This document shows, one piece after another, positions 8,664 to 17,426 of a stretch of DNA of 64,000 bases (its first letter is position 1; each line of letters begins with the position of its first letter). Location: the NCBI GenBank assembly GCA_018673255.1, contig JABHDC010000193.1, positions 44,248 through 108,247 on the forward strand, given 5' to 3'. The position numbers and the translations under genes were made by a program. The notes under the pieces were generated by a model, which had not been told where the DNA came from, ran no database searches, and saw nothing but the letters and a program-made list of their open reading frames with translations. The stretch is from Gemmatimonadota bacterium. Its GTDB lineage: Bacteria; Latescibacterota; UBA2968; UBA8231.

Positions 8664-10160
8664 ATGAAAACAGATCGTCTTGAGGGATACCTGGAACAGG
8701 TCGACGATGTCATCGCCAACGGCACCTACAAGGATGACTGGAGCTCTCTGAGTCAGTACCCGGTTCCTGAATGGTACCTTCGAGCCAAGTTTGGCATCTT
8801 CATCCACTGGGGTGTGTACAGCGTGCCCGCCTTTGGCAGCGAGTGGTATCCTCGCAACATGTATCTGCAGGGCACGCCTGTGTACGAGCATCACGTCGAA
8901 ACCTACGGACCGCCATCCGAGTTCGGCTACGCGGATTTCATCCCACTCTTCAAGGCCGAAAAGTTCGATGCTGCCGAGTGGGCCCGGCTGTTCAAGGCCG
9001 CCGGCGCCCGCTACGTCATGCCCGTTGCCGAGCATCATGACGGCTTCCAGCTCTATGACTCTGAGCTGTCCGACTGCAATGCGGCGAAGATGGGGCCAGA
9101 GCGGGACGTGGTGGGCGAACTCAGATCGGCGATTGAGCAGGAAGGCATGGTCTTCACCGCATCTAGTCATCGGGCGGAGAACTTCTGGTTCTTCGGTGGC
9201 GGCCGGCACTTCGACTCCGGTATCCAGGATATCACCTACCAGGAGCCGTATGGCTGGGCCGACCCGGTCTACTCAGACCCCGACCACTCGACCACCCATA
9301 GTGGTACCCATGACATCTGCTCTACGCCTCCGTCGAAGGCGCACCTGGACGATTGGCTCGCCCGCTGCTGCGAGCTGGTCGACAAGTATCAGCCAAAGGT
9401 GGTCTGGTTCGACTGGTGGATTCAGAACATGGCCTTCAAGCCCTATCTGAAGAAGTTCGCCGCCTACTACTACAACCGATCCTTGGAGTGGGGTGTCGGC
9501 GTGGCCATCAACCACAAGTTCGACGCCTATCCTCTCGGCACTGCGATCTTCGACATCGAGCGGGGGCAGCTCAGCGACATCCGACCGCGTCTCTGGCAGA
9601 CAGACACGGCCATCGCCAAGAACAGTTGGGGATACACCGACAACAACGACTTCAAGAATCCCGTCGATATCGTCTGCGACATGATCGACATCGTCAGCAA
9701 GAATGGCTGCCTGCTGCTGAATGTGGGGCCCCGGGCCGATGGTACAATCAACGATGAAGAGCGGGCGGTGTTGCTGGCGATCGGTGAGTGGCTACAGGCC
9801 AACGGGGAGGCGATCTACGACACCGACCACTGGCTGATCTACGGCGAGGGCTCGACGAGAATCGAGGAGGGCGCCTTCACCGATGTGAAGCGCGATGCAT
9901 TCACCAGCGATGATATCCGTTTCACCTACCGGGCACCCTGTCTTTACGCCCACGTGCTGAAGTGGCCGACCGATGGTAGAGTCACGATCGAGTCACTGAG
10001 GGCAGGTGGGAGACACTTCCTCGGACACATCGAAACAATCGATCTACTCGGCTTCGAACACCATGTATCCTGGTCCCGCGACGTGGCAGGCCTGCATCTC
10101 GAAGTAGCCGGCACCCTCAGCACTCAGTATCCCGTCTGCGCAAGAATCCGTATCGACTGA
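8664..10160 (+). CDS. Alpha-L-fucosidase, GH29 family
   Basis: 498 residues. The GH29 catalytic domain is clear: WYLRAKFGIFIHWGVYSVPA, EWARLFKAAGARYVMPVAEH continuing HDGFQLYDS, and PKVVWFDWWIQN, in which Asp250 is the expected nucleophile. NGCLLLNVGPRADGTI and the following helix close the barrel, and a C-terminal beta-sandwich follows from about residue 400. The family releases alpha-L-fucose from glycan ends with retention. GAGAGGA lies 11 bases before the ATG. I see no export signal, so short imported oligosaccharides are the likely substrate. The neighbouring L-fucose dehydrogenase-like, dehydratase-like and KduD-like genes fit oxidative use of the released sugar. Confidence 0.93.
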   Translation: MKTDRLEGYLEQVDDVIANGTYKDDWSSLSQYPVPEWYLRAKFGIFIHWGVYSVPAFGSEWYPRNMYLQGTPVYEHHVETYGPPSEFGYADFIPLFKAEKFDAAEWARLFKAAGARYVMPVAEHHDGFQLYDSELSDCNAAKMGPERDVVGELRSAIEQEGMVFTASSHRAENFWFFGGGRHFDSGIQDITYQEPYGWADPVYSDPDHSTTHSGTHDICSTPPSKAHLDDWLARCCELVDKYQPKVVWFDWWIQNMAFKPYLKKFAAYYYNRSLEWGVGVAINHKFDAYPLGTAIFDIERGQLSDIRPRLWQTDTAIAKNSWGYTDNNDFKNPVDIVCDMIDIVSKNGCLLLNVGPRADGTINDEERAVLLAIGEWLQANGEAIYDTDHWLIYGEGSTRIEEGAFTDVKRDAFTSDDIRFTYRAPCLYAHVLKWPTDGRVTIESLRAGGRHFLGHIETIDLLGFEHHVSWSRDVAGLHLEVAGTLSTQYPVCARIRID

Positions 10161-10538
10161 ACCATCACCACTTCATTGCGGAGCAAACGTTGACGATCGC
10201 TGATCCAGCGTGAGATGGCGGCGGGATCTGCCGTATTCGGATCGTATGGGCCTAGCTCTTCGTTCGCCATTGATTCCCGCATTTCGTGATGAAGCGTTGA
10301 AAGAACGGCCTGGAGTTGCTGTCCAGTCCGGCGTGAACCGACGTGAACCATGGTTGATCAGAGAAGCAATCGAAGCGTGGATGGGTGTTTGACGTGTAAG
10401 TGAGCATGAGCGTGCGCCGTTGCTTTGTCGGCATGAAAGCGACGGCATCACTCGGTTGTGCGCGATGGCGGAAACGAGTCCACGGACCACGAAATAGCCG
10501 TCTTCGTCGCAACAGTGTACCAGATCCTGTTTGGCCAT
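10161..10538. other. 378-base stretch without an intact gene, possibly decayed coding DNA
   Basis: The composition is visibly less GC-rich than the flanks. On the minus strand from 10538 an open frame begins MAKQDLVHCCDEDGYFVVRG, which resembles the N-terminus of phytanoyl-CoA dioxygenase-like proteins (DGYxVVRGLLS). It loses any family resemblance after about 25 residues, and other minus frames carry short protein-like pieces. I read this as a possible frameshifted PhyH remnant, but homology search is needed. It lies between the convergent fucosidase and arginase-fold genes. No terminator hairpin was found by eye. Confidence 0.35.
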
Positions 10539-11426
10539 CTAGCAGCCGCCGTGACGAGACCATGACTCGAGGGTCCCCCGGATCAGCTCAAGACCTGAGG
10601 TCATGCCGATTTCTGCTCCGTCGCCATCGTCAAAGACCGATACCACTGCGGCTGCCACTACCTTGCCGGTCGCCATGACCAGATCAACGGCAGCCAGCGT
10701 CTGAGCCATGTCCGGACCGTCAGGCTCCTTGGTGCCGTGATTCGGTACCAGTGTCTCATCGAGAATATCGGAGTCGATGTGCAGGTAGATCAGATCAACA
10801 CCCTCAGAGAAACGAGCGACGGCCTCCGTCAGATCGGTACCTGGATAACCGGCGGCAGGTGCCGCCACCTCGATACCAACTGCCTGCACGAGGCGTGCTT
10901 CTTCGGGGTCGAGATTGCGGACGTCGACCATGAGAATTCGATCGCTTGGCAGGGCGGCAGTGATATGCGAACCGATGCGCCACTGTGGAAACGACAAGCC
11001 CGCACAGACAGACACTGGCATGCCACCAAGGCTCCCAGAGATCGAAATCTGCGGCGTATTGATGTCTCCGTGGGCATCAAACCAGACCAGGCCGATACGG
11101 GCATCGGCCCCGTGGACATCCTGCAGCCCACCGACGACGCCGGTGACATGGTGGCAGTTCCCACCCGTCATGAGAACCGACTTGGCGCCAGCTCTGGCAG
11201 CAGCAACGACATCGGCAATGGCTCCGCCGATACGTCCAAGAGCAACCGGCTCACTTTCTGCCGGGTGATCATCGACGGTTGGCTCAGTGACTTCAACAGG
11301 TACGCCGCAGGCGCTGTACACATCCGCCGCAAGGCACTCGTCCAGAACTCTCTGTCCCTGTGGCACGTGGCGTCGACCACCATAACGCACACCGATTACC
11401 TGCAGGCCCCGCAATGCTTCATTCAC
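10539..11426 (-). CDS. Arginase/agmatinase-fold (ureohydrolase superfamily) protein
   Basis: 295 residues. The three metal motifs of the ureohydrolase fold are recognisable: GGNCHHVTG (residues 89-96, usually GGDHS), WFDAHGDINTP (Asp117, His119, Asp121) and LHIDSDILDE (Asp218, Asp220). The glutamate of the late arginase motif appears in DGAEIGMTSG. The fold hydrolyses guanidino or formimidoyl groups. The altered first and last motifs leave the substrate open. The start is GTG at 11426, which overlaps the stop codon of the upstream epimerase remnant by four bases (GTGA). It is the last gene of the minus-strand group that includes a DUF6785 protein and a sulfatase. Cytoplasmic. Confidence 0.82.
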   Translation of the reverse strand: MNEALRGLQVIGVRYGGRRHVPQGQRVLDECLAADVYSACGVPVEVTEPTVDDHPAESEPVALGRIGGAIADVVAAARAGAKSVLMTGGNCHHVTGVVGGLQDVHGADARIGLVWFDAHGDINTPQISISGSLGGMPVSVCAGLSFPQWRIGSHITAALPSDRILMVDVRNLDPEEARLVQAVGIEVAAPAAGYPGTDLTEAVARFSEGVDLIYLHIDSDILDETLVPNHGTKEPDGPDMAQTLAAVDLVMATGKVVAAAVVSVFDDGDGAEIGMTSGLELIRGTLESWSRHGGC

Positions 11427-11710
11427 GAGATTTGCACTTTCGTTGGAATGATGGTTCCGCCACCTTCCTCATTGTAGCGGATCGCTTCATCCACCATGTC
11501 GAAGATGGACAACTGTGGATTGCAGCCGAAATCGGTACGGGCAGCGGAGAGGTCGTACTCGTAGTAGTTCGGCGCTGTCGCCAGATCGACAACGCTGTAG
11601 GGGATACCCGTCTTCTCTGACATGTACGGAATCAGCTCCGCCCAAGGTTCTGTGCTGTGTTCCAATGTGTACAACGGACCCCTGAGCGTCAGCAGCTCAG
11701 CGACAATCGC
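11423..11710 (-). pseudogene. C-terminal remnant of an NAD-dependent epimerase/dehydratase
   Basis: Directly after the sulfatase stop codon (11711-11713), the same frame continues open for 95 codons. The product contains GPLYTLEHSTEPWAELIPYM, then GIPYSVVD, and YEYDLSAARTDFGCNPQLSI followed by FDMVDEAIRY. This matches the C-terminal substrate domain of extended-SDR sugar epimerases, where the fold ends D-x-S-K-A-R-x-x-L-G-x-x-P. There is no Rossmann half and no room for it, and only a TTG could serve as start (11674). The piece therefore looks like the 3' end of a gene whose front was deleted when the sulfatase came to lie upstream. Its TGA overlaps the GTG start of the arginase-fold gene. 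Confidence 0.65.
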
Positions 11711-13234
11711 TTAGGTGCCCTGCCAATCGTCAGGCAAATCGCGTGTCGGCCGCCAGTCAGGTGACTGGACTGCCGGATCGTCAGCCAACCCTGGATCAAG
11801 CTCGGGCGGAATCCTCGTGTAGGTGATGTTCGGTCCCGGCGGCGGTGGTTCCGTCGGAGGCAGGACGGGATGGGCGGCTGCATAGGCCTGCTGATCGGCC
11901 TTGGCCGCCCTGTCCACTTCCTCCGGATCGAGGATCTGCTGCAGCCGGCCCTGCATATCCGCCAGCGTCGAGACGTGAGCGGGGTCTTGGGCCAGATCGT
12001 GCAACTCGCTCGTATCCCCCGCCGCAAACAGGTGGGGCGGGTCGTTGTGGTAGTGGACGTATTTGTGGTTCCGGTCCCGCAGCATGTAGACGGCATGACG
12101 ACAGGCCAGCGAATGATATTCGCTCAGGACCGCCCGATCCTGGTCGGCCTCATTGGCGATGTCGATCCATGAACGGCCGGGCAGGTCCTCATCGGCCGAG
12201 GTCGACTCGGCACCAGCCACCTGCACAGCCGTGGGAAAGGAATCCAACAGGGACACAGGCGTGTCGCACACGTGACCGGCAGGCATGTCCGGCCCCGCGA
12301 CGATGAGCGGCACGGCGGCAGACTCATCATACATCGTGAACTTGCCCACCACGCCACGGGCGCCCATCGACTCCCCGTGATCGGTGGTGTAGACGATCGT
12401 TGTGTCGTCCGCCTGCCCGCTGGCCGCCAGAGCGGCCAGGACACGGCCTACCTGTTCGTCTACGAAGGCGCAGATACCCAGATAGGTCGCATTCGCCTTG
12501 CGCACGATCTCCTCGGCGAAGGGCTCGTCCAGACTGAGTCGCTCCCGCAGGAAGTCGAGGGCCGGATGACGCGGCCAGTCCGATTCCCGCCAGGTTGCTG
12601 GCAGTGGCACCGAAGCGTGATCGAAACGTCGATACTGCTCGGGCGGGGAAATGAATGGCGTGTGAGGACTGCCGATGCCCAGAAACAGAGCCCAGGGCTT
12701 CTCGGTGCTGTCCGAGGGACGCTCGGACAGCCACTGGCAGGCGTAGTCGGTGTTGCGTCGATCGTATCGCAGATAGGAGGAATCACCCGGGCCGGCTGCA
12801 TCGAAGTCGGCTCGCAAGGACCGGCGCACCATGTCGCCACGGGCGCAGGCGGCCACGTCCCCCGGACCGCCGCGATAGAGCGGGAAGTGCTTGTGGGTAA
12901 AGCCGTGATCGTCGCCGTCGTCACCGCGGAAGTGGAGCTTGCCGATCGAGTCGACGCGGTGGCCCTGCTGACGAAGTCGATGATGCCAGCTGTCCTGCTC
13001 GCCCGCATAGGGATGCGCATTGTCCCAGGCGCGAATCTGGTGCACGTAGCGGCCGGTCGCCAGCGATGCTCGCGCCGGCATGCAGATCGGCGAGTTCGTG
13101 TAGGCATTGGCGAAGCGGGTACCCCGTGCCGCCAGGGCGTCCAGATGGGGTGTCACGTCGAAGGGATGGCCGTAACATCCCGTCATCGCCCGGTTGTGCT
13201 GATCAGAGCAGATGTAGAGCAGATTCGATGGCAC
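11711..13234 (-). CDS. Sulfatase (Cys-type, CMPAR motif)
   Basis: 507 residues. LLYICSDQHNRAMTGCYG supplies the N-terminal metal aspartate, CMPARASLATGR with Cys51 is an accepted variant of the formylglycine signature, and TTDHGESMGARGVVGKFTMY carries the second metal site and the Lys. GTG at 13234 has GGGGAG 6 bases upstream. No signal peptide is evident. The family hydrolyses sulfate (rarely phosphonate) esters. The gene lies 143 bases downstream of a DUF6785 membrane protein on the same strand, as often happens in sulfatase-rich FCB genomes. The last 60 residues are Pro-rich (EPPPPGPN). Substrate unknown. Confidence 0.92.
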   Translation of the reverse strand: MPSNLLYICSDQHNRAMTGCYGHPFDVTPHLDALAARGTRFANAYTNSPICMPARASLATGRYVHQIRAWDNAHPYAGEQDSWHHRLRQQGHRVDSIGKLHFRGDDGDDHGFTHKHFPLYRGGPGDVAACARGDMVRRSLRADFDAAGPGDSSYLRYDRRNTDYACQWLSERPSDSTEKPWALFLGIGSPHTPFISPPEQYRRFDHASVPLPATWRESDWPRHPALDFLRERLSLDEPFAEEIVRKANATYLGICAFVDEQVGRVLAALAASGQADDTTIVYTTDHGESMGARGVVGKFTMYDESAAVPLIVAGPDMPAGHVCDTPVSLLDSFPTAVQVAGAESTSADEDLPGRSWIDIANEADQDRAVLSEYHSLACRHAVYMLRDRNHKYVHYHNDPPHLFAAGDTSELHDLAQDPAHVSTLADMQGRLQQILDPEEVDRAAKADQQAYAAAHPVLPPTEPPPPGPNITYTRIPPELDPGLADDPAVQSPDWRPTRDLPDDWQGT

Positions 13235-13377
13235 GTGTCACTCCCCTGTTCGTATTTGCGCATGCTCGTGGATCGGCCCGCTCCCTGCCCGGCATCTCCA
13301 CCGTCCCGTCGGCGATCTCGTTGAGCGAACTCAGCACGATTACGAAGACGGCAAGATCAGGGCACATGCTCATGAGA

Positions 13378-15315
13378 TCACGACACGGTGAAGCTGTTGC
13401 CGGTCATGCCCGTGAAGTAGTCGACGATCAACCAGAACCCGGCCGAGCCGAATCCACCCAGGATCATGCCGAGGAAGAAGGGGCGCACCTGCATGTAGAC
13501 ACGTGGCCCCCCGTACTTGAGGATGAAGACCTTGATCAGCCAGGCGATGAATACCGAGAACCAGAGGTGATACATCGGCGCCGTCATCCCCAGTGTCATC
13601 CCGATCGGGTGGATGGGGAAACCGACGAAGCGATTCTTGATGTAGGACATGACACCCATGAGGCCGGCACCGAGGACGAGGAATCCCATGTGCCAGGGCT
13701 GGGTTGGCTGCGGGTTGTTGAGGTTCTGAGTGATCCAGTTGCCCGTGAAGGCGGGCAGACCACTGAACTGCCACCCGACCAGATTGATTCCGCCGTAGAG
13801 ATAGGACAACTCGACGATCGCCCAGGCGGAGCCGGCCAGGGTGACGAGGATGGCAGCCATCACCGCCCAGAACAGACGTCGCCCCTCCAGGGCCGTCTCC
13901 TGGGCCAGCTTCACCCCCGTGGCAGCCGAGGCCATCACGAAGGTCCGTACATCCGCCGCCCAGGCGAAATTCAGGCCCAGGACCGTCAGTCCGGTAGCCC
14001 CCACCATGGAGCTGCCCAGTGCATTGACCGTGAAGATCGGCGATGCCACCGAGGCCCGATATGAGGCCAGGCCCGTCTGGGCGATGATCCGCGTCAACCC
14101 GATAAAAATCACCATGGACATGATGAGGAAGACCAGCGCCGTGAGCAGATTCAGTCCCGCGATCAGCAGCCAGACCAGCGCCAACAGGCTGCCCAGCAAG
14201 GTGCCCAGCAGCGCTGCCCGATAGGACAGCAACTCACCGCTGTCGTCGACATCAGGCGCCCGGCCGATCGCCTTGCGCCAGACATCGCCCAGATGGCGAC
14301 GAGCGTGCCAGAAACCTGCGAACACAAGAAAGAACAACGCCCCCTGCGCCAGGTGAGCGACGCTGGGTGAGGCGGGATCAGAAAAGGGCTGAACCGGGCC
14401 GATACTCCAGCCCAGCATCCGCTCGAGTCCCGTCTGCACCAGAGCGAGGAAGGCAAAGAACCAGACCCCCAGCCCCACATCGAGGCTCAGCAGGTAGGAG
14501 AGTCCGATCACCTCGAAGCGGGGTGAGCACTGCAGGTAGATTGAATTTCGCAGGATCGGAATCGACGCATTCAGATTGACGAAAGGGATGAAATTGAAGT
14601 ACCGGTGGAGCGCTTCGAGGCCGTTGATGACGAAGGGGATCAGGAAGCCTGCCCACATCAACCAGCTGCGGAAGAATGGCGGCAGCACCCGGCCGGGATC
14701 CTCGGCGCTCATCTCCAGGGGCAGCACCGCCATCGGGAACAGCAGCTTCTCCCGCTCGACCCACTGCTTGCGCAGGATGACCAGCAGGCAGAGCGTGACG
14801 AAATAGATGGTGACAGCGAAGAGGCTCCAGATCAGCAGCGGCGGGCCCCATGAGCTCCAGGCGACGGACTCACCCCGCGCTCCCCCCTCGAAGAGCTTCC
14901 AGATCGCGTCGCGGCTTTCGGGAACGAGCCACGCAGGGATATGGGGCTGGATCAGCTGCGCCCACTCATTCTCTGGCGTGGCGTAATAGAAGAAGCCGCC
15001 GATCAGGGGAATGAGGTTGAGGGTGAATCCCCAGGATGGAATGGCGGCGGCGACGATCATCATGATGTAGATCGTCACCAGCTCGCCGCGTCGCAGGACC
15101 GGCAGGCGCAGCAACCGCACCAGCGGGTTGAGCATCAAGGTGAGCGGCAGGAAGAGGAAGATCGCCGCGCCCGTCGAGAAGTCAGCGCCCATCGGTGAAC
15201 CGCGCAATACGAGCACGCCGAAGGGCTCGCCAGCGGCAATGATGAGACTGCCGAGCAGTCCCAGCAGCACCGCTCGGCGGGAGACGCCGGGGCCGACTTC
15301 TGTTGGCTTGTTCAC
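13378..15315 (-). CDS. DUF6785/DUF6784-type polytopic membrane protein (OPT-like transporter candidate)
   Basis: 645 residues with about 13-15 hydrophobic segments. GTG at 15315 (VNKPTEV) is chosen because GGGAGG lies 4 bases upstream; 38 further in-frame codons upstream are not membrane-like. Landmarks shared with the paralogue at 29174-31180 are FYYATPENEWAQL, LRKQWVEREKLLFPMAVLPLEM, SYLYGGINLVGWQFSGLPA and, at the end, DYFTGMTGNSF. The family looks like an oligopeptide-transporter-type permease, but its cargo has not been established to my knowledge. It sits next to a sulfatase and a GH43/GH130-like enzyme, so sugar or sugar-acid import is a reasonable guess. Inner membrane. Confidence 0.85.
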   Translation of the reverse strand: MNKPTEVGPGVSRRAVLLGLLGSLIIAAGEPFGVLVLRGSPMGADFSTGAAIFLFLPLTLMLNPLVRLLRLPVLRRGELVTIYIMMIVAAAIPSWGFTLNLIPLIGGFFYYATPENEWAQLIQPHIPAWLVPESRDAIWKLFEGGARGESVAWSSWGPPLLIWSLFAVTIYFVTLCLLVILRKQWVEREKLLFPMAVLPLEMSAEDPGRVLPPFFRSWLMWAGFLIPFVINGLEALHRYFNFIPFVNLNASIPILRNSIYLQCSPRFEVIGLSYLLSLDVGLGVWFFAFLALVQTGLERMLGWSIGPVQPFSDPASPSVAHLAQGALFFLVFAGFWHARRHLGDVWRKAIGRAPDVDDSGELLSYRAALLGTLLGSLLALVWLLIAGLNLLTALVFLIMSMVIFIGLTRIIAQTGLASYRASVASPIFTVNALGSSMVGATGLTVLGLNFAWAADVRTFVMASAATGVKLAQETALEGRRLFWAVMAAILVTLAGSAWAIVELSYLYGGINLVGWQFSGLPAFTGNWITQNLNNPQPTQPWHMGFLVLGAGLMGVMSYIKNRFVGFPIHPIGMTLGMTAPMYHLWFSVFIAWLIKVFILKYGGPRVYMQVRPFFLGMILGGFGSAGFWLIVDYFTGMTGNSFTVS

Positions 15316-15476
15316 GACGCCTCCCGTTTCAGGACCAGACCGGCAACGCGGCGAGTTGGAAAATTCCCGGACATTGAACAAGCGGAAGCTGTGGGCAGAC
15401 CGCAAATCCGCCGGTAGGACACGAGGCACTCCATCCAGCTGTCACCCAGCCAGTCGGCCGGCGTTCGCGTCGGTCT

Positions 15477-16463
15477 CTAACCCCGAGCCACAGCCAGACC
15501 CGTCTGCACCTCTGAAACATCGTTCCAGGCCGATCCCTTGAGACCGGCATAGATCATGTAGTAGTTCCCAGCCATCTCAAAGACCTGCGGTGTGAGCAGT
15601 CCGTCACAGTCCCACGCGTTGCGATCGGTCGAAGGTCGGAAGATGGGATTGCTCGGATTCGGCTCGAAGGTGCGAAAATCACGCGTGCGCACGTGACCGA
15701 TCGCCCAGATGTCGCCGTCGTATCCCCCGTAGAAGATGTGGAAGTAGACCGGACCCTTGAAGATCTCCGCTTCCCGGACACCGTGTCGGTCCCAATCCTG
15801 ACCCGACCCCGTGAACACAGGATTGGCGGGATCCTTCTTGACCTGTGCCGGATCGCTTACAGGTGCCGTCGCGTGGCAGATCGTCGGGACATTGTAGAGG
15901 ATCTCTTTCCGGTCGGGTGGTGCCGGCGCTTCTCCCGTGTAGATCATGTGGATGATGTCGTCCACGACGACGACGGACGGATGCGAGGAACCATGTTCCT
16001 CGTGGGCCTCACCGAGGGGTACGACAGGGTCGTCACTCAGCCGCGTCCACTGTCCATAGTCGCCGTCGCCCACCAGCAGACCCGTCTGCTTGCGACTCGG
16101 TCGCCCTCGTCCCTGCGTGCCGAGGTAATACATGTAGGACCGACCGTCAGCTGGATTCACAAAGGGAAACGGATACTCCACGCCGTGGTTGTCAAAGCCA
16201 TCTTCCGAGGGCAGCAGGATTGGGTTTCGCGGATCGTGGGTGACGACGGTCGGATTCCGGGTCGAAGCCCAGCTGTGCATGTGCACCCACTCACCATCCT
16301 GCCGTTTCTCCGCCCACAGGTAGTGCACAGTGTCATCGACGACGATGGCATGACTGGCGGCGGCCCATGCCGGCGGCTCGACGCGTAGCAGTGGCGTCTC
16401 GGGTGTGAGGCGTTCGAAGTGGGCGAAGGTCTCGAAAGCGATGGCGTCTTCAGGGTCTGTCAC
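15477..16463 (-). CDS. GH43/GH130-like five-bladed propeller glycosidase or phosphorylase candidate
   Basis: 328 residues. Blade-like repeats are evident: DDTVHYLWAEKRQDGEWVHM, HGVEYPFPFVNPADGRSYMY, SSHPSVVVVDDIIHMIYTGE, HGVREAEIFKGPVYFHIFYG and DCDGLLTPQVFEMAGNYYMI. Each ends in an aromatic (Y/F)YxG strand, as in GH32/43/62/117/130 propellers. The start is GTG at 16463; the ribosome site is weak. No signal peptide is seen, which fits action on imported oligosaccharide. It is transcribed toward the DUF6785 gene, 161 bases away, and divergently from the isomerase-like gene at 16584. Hydrolysis versus phosphorolysis cannot be decided here. Confidence 0.72.
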   Translation of the reverse strand: MTDPEDAIAFETFAHFERLTPETPLLRVEPPAWAAASHAIVVDDTVHYLWAEKRQDGEWVHMHSWASTRNPTVVTHDPRNPILLPSEDGFDNHGVEYPFPFVNPADGRSYMYYLGTQGRGRPSRKQTGLLVGDGDYGQWTRLSDDPVVPLGEAHEEHGSSHPSVVVVDDIIHMIYTGEAPAPPDRKEILYNVPTICHATAPVSDPAQVKKDPANPVFTGSGQDWDRHGVREAEIFKGPVYFHIFYGGYDGDIWAIGHVRTRDFRTFEPNPSNPIFRPSTDRNAWDCDGLLTPQVFEMAGNYYMIYAGLKGSAWNDVSEVQTGLAVARG

Positions 16464-16511
16464 GGTTTATCTCGTCCGACGAAGAGGACCTGTTCGACAG
16501 CACGATGTCGT

Positions 16512-16540
16512 CTATAATGATAGTGTATAGCTGATAGTGT
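16512..16540 (+). promoter_or_regulatory. Candidate -10 box within an inverted and direct repeat
   Basis: TATAAT at 16513-16518 lies 66 bases before the start at 16584. The nearest -35-like sequence (TTCGAC, 16493-16498) is poorly spaced, so the promoter is only suggested. CTATA at 16512-16516 and TATAG at 16526-16530 form an inverted pair around it. GATAGTGT occurs at 16519-16526 and again at 16533-16540. This AT-rich cluster stands out in the GC-rich divergent gap and could bind a regulator. Confidence 0.4.
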
Positions 16541-16583
16541 CTGACCACGGCGACATGAGCAGTCACAAGGAAGAAAAATAGGT

Positions 16584-17426
16584 ATGGATCTGACAACCAA
16601 GCCGGGCCTGAGACTCGCCTGCGCCGATTTTACATTCCCTATCCTGCCTCATGATCAGGTCCTGCAGTTGATTGCCCTTCTCGGCATCAAGGGTGTGGAC
16701 ATCGGGCTATTCGAGAACCGCTCGCACCTGCAGCCCTCCACACAGTTCAGGAGTGTTCGTCGCTCTGCGGGCAAGCTCAGGAGGCGCCTCGATGAGAAGG
16801 GACTGGTGGCGGCCGACATCTTCCTGCAACTGGCCATCGACTATACGTCACACGCGGTGAATCATCCACGGTCTGACCGCCGACGCGCGACCCGTGATGC
16901 TTTCACCAGGGCCCTGGGCTACACGGCCGAGTGCGGCGGGAAACACCTGACCGCGCTTCCAGGCGTGTGCCATGATCAGGAGAGCCGGTCCGACTCCTGG
17001 TCGCGGATGGTGGAGGAACTGGCCTGGCGGGTTGAGAAGGCACAGGATCACGGGATCACCTTTGCCATCGAGCCCCATGTGGGCTCGATCGCGGACACCC
17101 CCACGCGAGCGAAGAGGCTCATACGGGACGTTCCGGGGTTGAGTCTGACCCTCGACTACGGGCACCTGTTTCCCCGTGGCCACAGTGAGGCAGACATCGA
17201 GGGGTTGATCCAGCACGCGAGCCACTTCCATGCGCGTGGCGTCAACCGCCGCAGTGGCGGTACGAGCCTGGAGGACAACACGCTGGACTGGCGGCGTGTC
17301 TTCAGGAAGATGAGTCAGACTGGCTATTCGGGCTGGATCGAACTGGAGTACGGTGCCAACAACCTGACAGACACGGTCATCCTGCGCGACCACTTCCGAA
17401 AACTGTGGGGCAAGCGACGTCCATGA
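16584..17426 (+). CDS. Sugar phosphate isomerase/epimerase-like TIM-barrel protein
   Basis: 280 residues of the xylose-isomerase-like (AP endonuclease 2) fold. Metal-site residues appear in FAIEPHVGS (Glu), LTLDYGHLFPRG (Asp and His), FHARGVN (His) and WIELEYGANN (Glu). These enzymes isomerise or epimerise keto-sugars, or act on inositol derivatives, using a divalent metal. AAGGAAG lies about 10 bases before the ATG. The stop overlaps the next gene by ATGA, so it is coupled to an extracytoplasmic solute-binding lipoprotein. It heads the plus-strand run that extends to 29006. Cytoplasmic; substrate not readable. Confidence 0.83.
   Translation: MDLTTKPGLRLACADFTFPILPHDQVLQLIALLGIKGVDIGLFENRSHLQPSTQFRSVRRSAGKLRRRLDEKGLVAADIFLQLAIDYTSHAVNHPRSDRRRATRDAFTRALGYTAECGGKHLTALPGVCHDQESRSDSWSRMVEELAWRVEKAQDHGITFAIEPHVGSIADTPTRAKRLIRDVPGLSLTLDYGHLFPRGHSEADIEGLIQHASHFHARGVNRRSGGTSLEDNTLDWRRVFRKMSQTGYSGWIELEYGANNLTDTVILRDHFRKLWGKRRP

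Noticed and set aside
13203..13373. A 56-codon minus-strand frame between the first DUF6785 gene and the CMPAR sulfatase
   Set aside because: It begins 4 bases after the DUF6785 stop, but has no clear ribosome site, no family pattern and runs into the sulfatase gene out of frame.
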